A stretch of 51,454 nucleotides of DNA from Candidatus Nanopelagicaceae bacterium (GTDB lineage Bacteria; Actinomycetota; Actinomycetes; Nanopelagicales; Nanopelagicaceae), in assembly GCA_947461995.1 (NCBI GenBank), contig CANHNH010000001.1, positions 78,913-130,366 of the forward strand, in the 5' to 3' direction. The notes under the pieces are model-generated. The model ran no database searches, was not told where the DNA came from, and was given only the letters and a program-made list of their open reading frames with translations. Positions 44,702-51,454 of this stretch are shown in pieces (the stretch's first letter is position 1; each line of letters opens with the position of its first letter). The translations under genes and the position numbers were made by a program.

Positions 44702-46069
44702 GTGGCTCAATTTGATCTAGTAATCCTTGGCGGTGGAAGTGGCGGTTATGCATGCGCCCTTCGAAGCGCACAACTAGGTCTTTCTGTAGCACTGATCGAA
44801 GCTGACAAACTTGGTGGCACGTGTTTACACCGTGGCTGTATTCCAACAAAAGCATTATTGCACTCAGGTGAAATTGCAGATGGCGCACGCGATGCCAGCC
44901 ACTTCGGTGTGAACGCGCAATTCTTGTCTATGGATATGCCAGCTGTTAATTCATATAAGGATGGCGTAATCGCTCGACTTCACAAAGGGTTGCAAGGTCT
45001 TGTAAAATCAAGAAATATTACGTACATCGAAGGTCACGGTCGTTTGGTTTCTAAAGACACCGTTGAAGTTAATGGCGAAAAATACACAGGTAAAAATGTT
45101 GTACTCGCGACAGGATCGTACGCAAAAACTCTGCCTGGACTTGAAATCGATGGCAAGAAGATCATTACATCCGATCATGCAACAAAATTGGAGTACGTTC
45201 CAAAGAGTGTCATCGTTTTAGGTGGCGGCGTAATCGGCTGCGAGTTTGCATCTGTTTGGAAATCCTTTGGAGCAGAAGTAACAATTATTGAAGGTCTATC
45301 TCACCTGGTTGCACTTGAAGATGAGTCATCTAGCAAGCAACTCGAACGCGCATTTAGAAAACGCGGGATTAATTTTGAACTTGGTGTTCGCTTCAAGTCC
45401 GCTGCGATTAATGGCGAAACTGTAACCGTGACTCTCGAAGATGGAAAAACTTTCACGGCAGATGTTCTCCTCGTCAGTGTCGGAAGAGGACCTGTATCTG
45501 CAAATCTAGGATACGAAGAACAAGGAATCGCTATGGATCGCGGTTATGTATTAGTCGATGATAAGTGCCGCACAAATGTTGCTGGAATTTGGGCGGTCGG
45601 TGATTTAATTCCGACTCTTCAGCTTGCTCATGTGGGGTTCGGTGAAGGAATTCTGGTTGCGGAAGAGATTGCAGGCCTTAATCCAAAAGCAATTAATTAC
45701 GATGGTGTTCCACGGGTTACATACTCTGAACCAGAAGTTGCATCCGTTGGCTTGACGACAGCAATTGCAAAAGAGCGCGGTTACGATGTTGTTGAATTAA
45801 ATTATGACTTAGCTGGTAATGGTAAAGCTCAAATTTTGCGCACAGCAGGATCTGTGAAATTGGTTTCTGCCAAGAACGGACCTGTACTTGGAATTCATAT
45901 GGTTGGTTCTCGCGTCGGAGAACTTCTAGCCGAAGCACAACTAATTTTTAATTGGGAAGCAAGTGCAGACGATGTTGCTCCTCTTATTCATGCACACCCA
46001 ACTCTTTCAGAAGCCATGGGAGAAGCACACATGGCACTGGCCGGTAAACCGCTTCATGCTCACGGATAA
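44702..46069 (+). CDS. lpdA: Dihydrolipoamide dehydrogenase (E3)
   Basis: The E3 flavoprotein (455 residues) reoxidises lipoyl groups of 2-oxo-acid dehydrogenases and the glycine cleavage system. The FAD fingerprint is LVILGGGSGGYACALRSAQL, the redox disulfide is in GGTCLHRGCIPTKALL, the NAD-binding motif is VIVLGGGVIGCEFASVWKSF, and the C-terminal His-Glu pair is in IHAHPTLSEAMGEAH. The GTG start has GGGAGG 8 bases ahead. The E2 gene follows after 15 bases, so the two are cotranscribed. Confidence 0.96.
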   Translation: MAQFDLVILGGGSGGYACALRSAQLGLSVALIEADKLGGTCLHRGCIPTKALLHSGEIADGARDASHFGVNAQFLSMDMPAVNSYKDGVIARLHKGLQGLVKSRNITYIEGHGRLVSKDTVEVNGEKYTGKNVVLATGSYAKTLPGLEIDGKKIITSDHATKLEYVPKSVIVLGGGVIGCEFASVWKSFGAEVTIIEGLSHLVALEDESSSKQLERAFRKRGINFELGVRFKSAAINGETVTVTLEDGKTFTADVLLVSVGRGPVSANLGYEEQGIAMDRGYVLVDDKCRTNVAGIWAVGDLIPTLQLAHVGFGEGILVAEEIAGLNPKAINYDGVPRVTYSEPEVASVGLTTAIAKERGYDVVELNYDLAGNGKAQILRTAGSVKLVSAKNGPVLGIHMVGSRVGELLAEAQLIFNWEASADDVAPLIHAHPTLSEAMGEAHMALAGKPLHAHG

Positions 46070-46084
46070 TTTAGGGAGAAAACT

Positions 46085-47746
46085 ATGACATTTTCACTAA
46101 CGATGCCTGCCCTTGGCGAGAGCGTGACAGAGGGAACAGTTACACGTTGGCTAAAAGCAGAAGGCGACCAGGTTGCTGTTGACGAACCATTGCTAGAAGT
46201 ATCAACAGATAAAGTTGATACAGAAATTCCTTCACCTGTTGCGGGAACACTTCAAAAAATTATTGTCGGCGTAGATCAAACTGTCGCAGTTGGAGCCGAA
46301 CTTGCAGTTATCGCAGACGGTGCAGCAGCACCTGTTGCACCTGTTGCAACACCAGCTCCAGTTGCGACACCAGCACCTGTAGCGACACCAGCTCCAGTTG
46401 CACCAGTTGCGACACCTGCCCCCGTCGCGCCAGTTGCATCAAACTCTGCTGGAACCATTATTACGATGCCAGCTCTTGGTGAAAGCGTCAGCGAAGGTAC
46501 TGTTACACGTTGGTTAAAAAATGTTGGTGACGCAGTTGCGATGGATGAAGCGTTGCTAGAAGTTTCAACTGACAAAGTTGACACAGAGATTCCATCACCA
46601 GTTGCTGGAACGCTCTTAGCAATTGACGTCTCAGTTGATTCAACTGTTCCAGTTGGTGCACGTCTAGGATTAATAGGTGCTTCTAATGGTGCAGTTGTTG
46701 CAGCGCCAGTTGTTGCAGCGCCAGTTGTTGCAGCGCCAGTTGTTGCAGCGCCAGTTGTTGCAGCGCCCCCTGTTATTTCTGCACCTGCGATTATTCCCCC
46801 TGCAACGGTTGCGCCAAATGCCGATGCTTATGTAACACCAATTGTTAGAAAATTAGCTTCCGAACTCGGCGTCAATCTTTCAACTCTTCAGGGCAGTGGT
46901 GTTGGTGGCCGTATTCGTAAAGAAGATGTTCAGGCTGCTGCAAAACCATCTGTGTCTCAGAGTGCTCCAGTTGCGCAATCCGCTACGACCACTGTTGCTG
47001 CAAAATCACCGACAGTTGTGACATCACCATTGCGCGGAACAACAGTGACAATGTCGCGTCTGCGCAAAGTCATAGCCGCCCGAATGGTTGAGTCTTTACA
47101 AGTAAGCGCGCAGCTCACAACAGTTATCGAAGTAGATGTAACAAAAATTTCTCGCCTACGCGATAGTGCCAAGGCATCTTTTGAAGCACGAGAAGGTGTG
47201 AAACTTTCATTCCTTCCATTTTTTGCCGTGGCAGTATGTGAGGCGCTCAAAGTTCATCCCGTATTAAATTCATCTGTCGAAGGTGATCAAATTACTTACC
47301 ATGGCGCCGAACACCTTGGAATTGCCGTAGATACTGAACGTGGATTATTAGTACCAGTAATTCACAACGCCGGAGATTTAAACATGGGCGGAATTGCTCG
47401 CAAAATTTCTGATCTAGCAGCACGAACTCGAGATAATAAAGTTACTCCAGATGAATTAGGTGGCGGAACATTTACGCTAACAAATACCGGAAGCCGTGGC
47501 GCGCTTTTTGATACTCCGATTATTAACCAACCACAGGTTGCAATTCTTGGCTTAGGTGCAGTTGTGAAGCGACCAATGGTCGTTCGCGGTGAAGATGGTG
47601 GTGAAACAATTGCGATCCGTGCAATGGTTTATTTAGGACTTTCATATGATCATCGCGTCGTTGACGGAGCAGATGCTGCTCGATTCTTAGTAACTCTTAA
47701 AGAGCGTCTGGAACACGGTGCTTTTGAATCGGATCTTGGTCTCTGA
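46085..47746 (+). CDS. sucB: 2-oxo-acid dehydrogenase E2 (dihydrolipoamide acyltransferase)
   Basis: The E2 core (553 residues) carries two lipoyl domains, each with [20 protein letters not shown] holding the lipoylated Lys. They are followed by the peripheral-subunit-binding domain ([20 protein letters not shown]), and then the catalytic domain ending [17 protein letters not shown] with the active His. Pro/Ala linkers separate the domains; the second is built from exact 15-base repeats. It may serve pyruvate or 2-oxoglutarate dehydrogenase, since actinobacteria often share E2. The assignment to SucB/DlaT is by synteny. Confidence 0.93.
   Translation: MTFSLTMPALGESVTEGTVTRWLKAEGDQVAVDEPLLEVSTDKVDTEIPSPVAGTLQKIIVGVDQTVAVGAELAVIADGAAAPVAPVATPAPVATPAPVATPAPVAPVATPAPVAPVASNSAGTIITMPALGESVSEGTVTRWLKNVGDAVAMDEALLEVSTDKVDTEIPSPVAGTLLAIDVSVDSTVPVGARLGLIGASNGAVVAAPVVAAPVVAAPVVAAPVVAAPPVISAPAIIPPATVAPNADAYVTPIVRKLASELGVNLSTLQGSGVGGRIRKEDVQAAAKPSVSQSAPVAQSATTTVAAKSPTVVTSPLRGTTVTMSRLRKVIAARMVESLQVSAQLTTVIEVDVTKISRLRDSAKASFEAREGVKLSFLPFFAVAVCEALKVHPVLNSSVEGDQITYHGAEHLGIAVDTERGLLVPVIHNAGDLNMGGIARKISDLAARTRDNKVTPDELGGGTFTLTNTGSRGALFDTPIINQPQVAILGLGAVVKRPMVVRGEDGGETIAIRAMVYLGLSYDHRVVDGADAARFLVTLKERLEHGAFESDLGL
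46694..46768 (+). repeat. Five 15-base in-frame repeats in the E2 linker
   Basis: The unit GTTGTTGCAGCGCCA occurs five times in tandem, the last copy differing at its final base. It encodes VVAAP and stays in frame. Looser 18-base repeats for APVATP lie at about 46330-46430. Such identity at the DNA level points to recent slippage. Confidence 0.95.
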
Positions 47747-48633
47747 TGCCAACGATGCAACGAGTTGCAATCACCGGAGCATCCGGAATGATCGGAACCG
47801 CACTTGTCGGTCATCTAAAATCTGAGGGTTACACAGTTCAAAAATTAGTTCGTAGGCCAAGTCGCGCGGCAGATGAAATTACCTGGGATCCACAAGCAGG
47901 TACAGTGGATTTAGAGGCACTTACTGGAGTAGATGCGGTTATTCATTTAGCTGGTGCCGGAGTCGGAGATAAGCGCTGGACTAAGAAGTACAAAAGCGAA
48001 ATTCTTAATTCCAGATTGCTTGGAACAACTACAATTGCCAATGCAGTAAATACTGTTAAGCCATCGGTTTTTATTAGCGCAAGTGCAATTGGTTGGTATG
48101 GCGAAACTGGTAATCGCGCCGTGATCGAAACAGATCGAGCTGGCGAAGATTTTTTGGCTGCAGTATGCCGAGAATGGGAAGGCGCAGCTGATCTAGTCCA
48201 AGATGTGCGCACAGTAAAACTTCGCACCGGCCTGGTACTCGATCCAACTGGCGGTGCACTGGGACGCATGCTTCCTCTATTTAGATTTGGTTTCGGTGGA
48301 AAATTGGGAAACGGAAAGCAATGGTGGTCGTGGATTACTTTGCATGATCAAATTCGTGCAATTACATTTGCTCTAGAAAGCAAAATCCAAGGACCTGTAA
48401 ATTTAACTTCTCCGAACCCTGTTACAAATCAAGAATTCACAGCTGGATTAGCTCGCGCACTGCACCGCCCTGCATTATTTCCTGCACCAGCTTTGGCGCT
48501 AAAGATTGCACTGGGTGGATTTTCAACCGAGATTCTAGGTTCTAAAAAAGTAATGCCACAAGCACTACTTGAAGCGGGATTCGTGTTTGACTATCCGCAT
48601 TTAGCAACAGCTCTGACTGCGCTAGTCGACTAA
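47746..48633 (+). CDS. TIGR01777-family epimerase-like protein
   Basis: A 295-residue short-chain-dehydrogenase-fold protein of the TIGR01777 family. The NAD(P)-binding motif is VAITGASGMIGTALVGHLKS. WDPQAGTVDLEALTGVDAVI follows, then HLAGAGVGDKRWTKKYKSEI, and SASAIGWYGETGNRAVIE, which has the catalytic Tyr region. The C-terminus is a DUF1731 domain with EILGSKKVMPQALLEAGFVF. The substrate is unknown. It overlaps the E2 gene by 1 base (TGATG), and the mycobacterial counterpart also follows E2. lipB and lipA, which usually come next, are absent; the gene converges instead on the FAD oxidoreductase with a 12-base overlap. Confidence 0.9.
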   Translation: MPTMQRVAITGASGMIGTALVGHLKSEGYTVQKLVRRPSRAADEITWDPQAGTVDLEALTGVDAVIHLAGAGVGDKRWTKKYKSEILNSRLLGTTTIANAVNTVKPSVFISASAIGWYGETGNRAVIETDRAGEDFLAAVCREWEGAADLVQDVRTVKLRTGLVLDPTGGALGRMLPLFRFGFGGKLGNGKQWWSWITLHDQIRAITFALESKIQGPVNLTSPNPVTNQEFTAGLARALHRPALFPAPALALKIALGGFSTEILGSKKVMPQALLEAGFVFDYPHLATALTALVD

Positions 48634-49785
48634 TACAGAAAGAGCAGCCAAGCGTCCAGATAGCAGCGCACCATTTTGAGAGGGCGCACTCTTGTAGTCT
48701 CCAGCTATATAAATGCAATCACGTAGGTGAGAACCAGTTGCACTTTTACTTCGTAATGATGCTAGTGGTAGCGCACTTGGAATTTCATACTTTGCAACTA
48801 GCTTCCAATTTCTGGTATCCACACCATACATAATCGCTAAATGTCTGCGAACTTCAGATTCTGTTGTCGGAAGAATGCTTGTGCTTGAAATCAAATTCTT
48901 GCCAATCGGTGCATAACTTGGCATCATATTTGAGATCACAAGAGTGTTAACCACCGGACCGCGATCTTGGCTATCAATGATGAGAGATTTGCTGGGAGTT
49001 GGTCTGTCCTTAGTTGAGTGATACCACGTGGTACAGCCAACTAATTGAGGAACATCGGTGAGATCTAATAATTGCGCCGCCGTTGTTGCATCCGTAGCTA
49101 CGATAATCGCATCAGCTTCATATTTGCCACGAGAAGTCTTTAATACATTTTTCTTTATGGAGTTTACTTGAACTCCATACTCTATGTTATTAACTCGTGA
49201 AGCCAGCACTTCTGCAAGCACACCCACCCCGCGAACAGGTAATCCCGAATTTCCCTTAACAAAGTGCTTGATTGCAGTTCGTCCATATTCGGCATCAACT
49301 AATAATGGATCTGAGAGAAACACCCCAGTTAAGAAAGGACGAAGCACTCGTTCGTAAGTTTTGCCCAAACCGCTGTTCTTCAGGTCCTCTCCTACGCTTT
49401 GCGCACTTGTTTTCCGAAGTAAATACTTGATCAATCGCATTTTTTCGAGGATAGAACCTGTTTCAGAGTTAAAGACTGAAAACAAGGTTGCACGTGGATC
49501 GCCAATTCGGACTCTTTTCTCATCACGACACACTTCAATAACCGATGATGCAGAAACAAAACCTAATTCCTTGAGTAGCCCTAATTTCTTTATCTCAGGA
49601 TAATTGACATTAATTAATTGAAATCCACGATCGCAAACAAACCCATCAATCACATCACTCGCCACTCGCCCACCAGCACGATCGCTGCTTTCAAGCACGG
49701 TCACCGAAACGCCTTCGTTTTGTAAAGCAATTGCAGCGCTAAGTCCGGCCAGACCTGCACCAACAACAATTACTTTCTTAGGCAC
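48622..49785 (-). CDS. FAD-dependent amine oxidase / phytoene desaturase-like oxidoreductase
   Basis: A 387-residue flavin oxidoreductase of the amine-oxidase type. The FAD motif is VIVVGAGLAGLSAAIALQNE, with TVLESSDRAGGRVASD completing the GG doublet region, and the C-terminal block is CIYIAGDYKSAPSQNGALLS. Members act in carotenoid, heme or polyamine chemistry; the substrate cannot be assigned. I chose the GTG at 49785 because GGGGGA lies 4 bases ahead and the family start follows directly; the longer frame starts at a TTG at 49800. The 3' end overlaps the TIGR01777 gene by 12 bases. Confidence 0.85.
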   Translation of the reverse strand: MPKKVIVVGAGLAGLSAAIALQNEGVSVTVLESSDRAGGRVASDVIDGFVCDRGFQLINVNYPEIKKLGLLKELGFVSASSVIEVCRDEKRVRIGDPRATLFSVFNSETGSILEKMRLIKYLLRKTSAQSVGEDLKNSGLGKTYERVLRPFLTGVFLSDPLLVDAEYGRTAIKHFVKGNSGLPVRGVGVLAEVLASRVNNIEYGVQVNSIKKNVLKTSRGKYEADAIIVATDATTAAQLLDLTDVPQLVGCTTWYHSTKDRPTPSKSLIIDSQDRGPVVNTLVISNMMPSYAPIGKNLISSTSILPTTESEVRRHLAIMYGVDTRNWKLVAKYEIPSALPLASLRSKSATGSHLRDCIYIAGDYKSAPSQNGALLSGRLAALSVLVD

Positions 49786-49827
49786 GTTCCCCCATTTCAA
49801 GTCGCTGGTGAAACAGCGGCATAAGAA

Positions 49828-51454
49828 CTAGATCTTGAGTTTGGAAGGCCACCAAATTTTTGGTCCAAGCAAATGAACCAAAGCAGGAACCAGAATTGAG
49901 CGAACAACTAGGGTGTCGAGTAACACTCCAAAGGCCACTGCGAATCCAATTTGAGCTAACGCAACTAATGGGAGTACCCCTAGGACTGTGAAAGTAGCTG
50001 CCAGAACAACACCAGCGGAAGTGATGACTCCACCTGTGACTGTTACGCCCTTTGTCACACCCGCAATGGTTCCGATTTTGATTGCTTCTTCACGCACACG
50101 AGTCATCAAGAAGATGTTGTAGTCAATACCGAGTGCTACAAGGAAGATAAATGTGAAGAGTGGGAAACCAGTATCTGCTCCCGCGAAACCAAAAATGTGG
50201 TTGAAGACAAGCGCAGATACTCCAAGGGTGGCGACAAATGAAAGAATTACTGTGACCAAAAGGACTACTGCTGCCACAATGCTGCGAAGTAGTAGTCCAA
50301 GAATAATTGCAATAAGAAACAGCACAATTGGAATTATCAAATTGCGGTCGTGAGCTGCTACAACATTAAGGTCATAAAAAGTTGCGCTAATTCCGCCCAC
50401 TAGTGATTGTGAATCGATTGTATGAACGGCATCTCGAATCACCGGGACTAAATTACGTCCTTCTTTGGAATCTGCCGGCACATTCAATGTGGCATCCAGA
50501 ACTACCTTGCCATTGATAACTTTTATTGCTGGCATTGGTTGACCCGGTAACACTTGACCATCAACTTCTGGCACAACGCTGGAAACTCCCTCAATTGAGT
50601 TGAGCGCCGCGATCGCTTCGGACACTTTGGATTCCGTAATCAAAATTTGAGTGGGTTGACTCTGTCCGCCTGGGAAATGTTCAAGCAAAACGTCTTGACC
50701 AATTAGCGAATCAGGACGTGATGTGAAGCCTTCTGTTGTTGAAATACCACTTGCTTTGAGAGTTGTGATGAATCCAGCGAAAACCAGAAGAATTACCGTC
50801 GTAACGATTGCAAATTTCTTCGGACTATTCGCTGTTGCATTAGCCACCTTTGACCACAGTCCAGTGAGTTTTTCATCTTTATCATCGTGACGTGGCACCC
50901 TTGGCCAAAATATCCAACGCCCGAATACCACGAGCAATGCAGGTAATAGCGTTAAAACAGTAATCATTGAAGCAACTATTCCAATTGCTCCCACTGGTCC
51001 AAGGCCACGCGTATTACTCAGCTGCGACAAAAGTAGGACAAGTAATCCAAGAGTTACTGTGCTGCCAGAAGCGATAATTGGTTCTACAACCCCACGCCAG
51101 GCAATTTTCATTGCATCAAATCTTGAATCAAAATGGTGAAGTTCTTCGCGGTAACGGGCAATCAACAAGAGTGCATAATCGGTCGCACCACCAATAACCA
51201 ACACCGACAAAATTCCTTGCGACTGCCCGTCCAAAGTTATTAGATCCTGCTTTGCTAGAATATAAATTACAGCGCCGGCGAGTGCTTCTGCTACAAGCGC
51301 CGTGAACAAAGGCAATATCCATAACACCGGTGATCTATACACAACAATTAAAATAAGAGCAACGACACTTAATGTCTTAAGCAGCAAAGTTGAATCAATG
51401 GCGCCAAATGCGCTGAATAAATCTGCAAAAATTGCAGCAAAGCCGGTGACATGA
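49828..51454 (-). CDS. MMPL-family RND exporter (N-terminus beyond right edge)
   Basis: A large MMPL/RND-type membrane transporter whose frame stays open to the end of the window; the visible 542 residues include about eleven membrane helices. TLLLKTLSVVALILIVVYRS and VLVIGGATDYALLLIARYRE form the first transmembrane block, with the conserved Asp and Tyr pair. The second block includes LVALGIDYNIFLMTRVREEA and ends PALVHLLGPKIWWPSK. An extracellular domain lies between. The open frame beyond 51387 reads into TGFAAIFADLFSAFGAIDS, typical for the family, so a start at 51387 is not correct. The exported substrate is unknown. Confidence 0.9.
   Translation of the reverse strand, partial: HVTGFAAIFADLFSAFGAIDSTLLLKTLSVVALILIVVYRSPVLWILPLFTALVAEALAGAVIYILAKQDLITLDGQSQGILSVLVIGGATDYALLLIARYREELHHFDSRFDAMKIAWRGVVEPIIASGSTVTLGLLVLLLSQLSNTRGLGPVGAIGIVASMITVLTLLPALLVVFGRWIFWPRVPRHDDKDEKLTGLWSKVANATANSPKKFAIVTTVILLVFAGFITTLKASGISTTEGFTSRPDSLIGQDVLLEHFPGGQSQPTQILITESKVSEAIAALNSIEGVSSVVPEVDGQVLPGQPMPAIKVINGKVVLDATLNVPADSKEGRNLVPVIRDAVHTIDSQSLVGGISATFYDLNVVAAHDRNLIIPIVLFLIAIILGLLLRSIVAAVVLLVTVILSFVATLGVSALVFNHIFGFAGADTGFPLFTFIFLVALGIDYNIFLMTRVREEAIKIGTIAGVTKGVTVTGGVITSAGVVLAATFTVLGVLPLVALAQIGFAVAFGVLLDTLVVRSILVPALVHLLGPKIWWPSKLKI

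Noticed and set aside
46330-46770. Repeats in the E2 gene as a CRISPR-like array
   Set aside because: The units are contiguous without spacers and encode Pro/Ala linkers in frame.
49828-51387. MMPL gene as complete with a start at 51387
   Set aside because: The frame stays open to the window end and the upstream translation continues the family sequence, so the gene is cut by the edge.

Overview
The window looks like chromosome from a small-genome, AT-leaning actinobacterium. A planktonic freshwater lineage of the acI / Nanopelagicales kind is my best guess. The guess rests on gene order, protein motifs, tight packing and an AT-rich composition judged by eye; there is no 16S rRNA gene here. 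The order follows the textbook actinobacterial backbone known from mycobacteria and streptomycetes: alaS, aspS, hisS, metallo-hydrolase, relA, secF-secD, ruvBAC, yebC, pdxT-pdxS, pimA, acyltransferase, pgsA, HIT protein, thrS. A second conserved block follows: trpD, ctaE-qcrCAB, ctaF-ctaD-ctaC, PfkB kinase, IscA-like protein, gcvT, pepA, lpdA, E2 acyltransferase.

Layout. Positions 1-5139 (minus) hold three aminoacyl-tRNA synthetases with a membrane-anchored coiled-coil protein and a metallo-beta-lactamase-fold hydrolase. A DUF349 gene (5344-6651, plus) interrupts. From 6648 to 20162 one long minus-strand run carries relA, secF, secD, ruvBAC, yebC, pdxT, pdxS, a DUF3048 lipoprotein, a LemA-like protein and the phosphatidylinositol mannoside set (pimA, acyltransferase, pgsA). 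A degenerate EF-G-like gene (20177-20761, plus) lies against the grain. Then come HIT, thrS, pabC-like and pabB (minus). The accessory stretch 25113-28326 holds tRNA-Gly, tRNA-Cys, a solo cupin, tRNA-Val, a methyltransferase, a tRNA-like remnant, an SMR exporter, a DUF4287/DUF1801 protein and a lipase-like hydrolase. From 28349 on are trpD, a pseudo-receiver, and the respiratory block: ctaE-qcrC-qcrA-qcrB running right, converging on ctaC-ctaD-ctaF plus a UbiA prenyltransferase running left. Next come a cysteine desulfurase-TusA pair, PfkB kinase, IscA-like protein, nadA, a DUF3043 protein, gcvT, pepA, lpdA, the E2 subunit, a TIGR01777 epimerase-like protein, a FAD amine-oxidase-like protein and an MMPL exporter cut by the right edge.

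How it fits together. The cta/qcr genes encode a cytochrome bc1-aa3 supercomplex of the actinobacterial type (diheme QcrC, three-helix Rieske protein, four-subunit oxidase). LpdA and E2 feed it from 2-oxo-acid oxidation. The desulfurase, TusA, IscA-like protein and NadA form a sulfur / Fe-S neighbourhood. PimA, the acyltransferase and PgsA make phosphatidylinositol and its mannosides.

The strongest pattern beyond the genes is regulatory. Ten genes have a TANNNT -10 hexamer ending 6 or 7 bases before the start codon, with no ribosome-binding site, so they are probably leaderless. Other leading genes (pepA, gcvT, IscA-like, yebC, pdxS, the methyltransferase) instead have clear purine-rich ribosome-binding sites. 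I see no CRISPR array, insertion sequence or phage gene. No gene-free stretch exceeds about 205 bases. I did not find a clearly new multi-gene system. The best leads are the tRNA-Val-like remnant, the degenerate EF-G-like protein and the altered CuA motif of CtaC.
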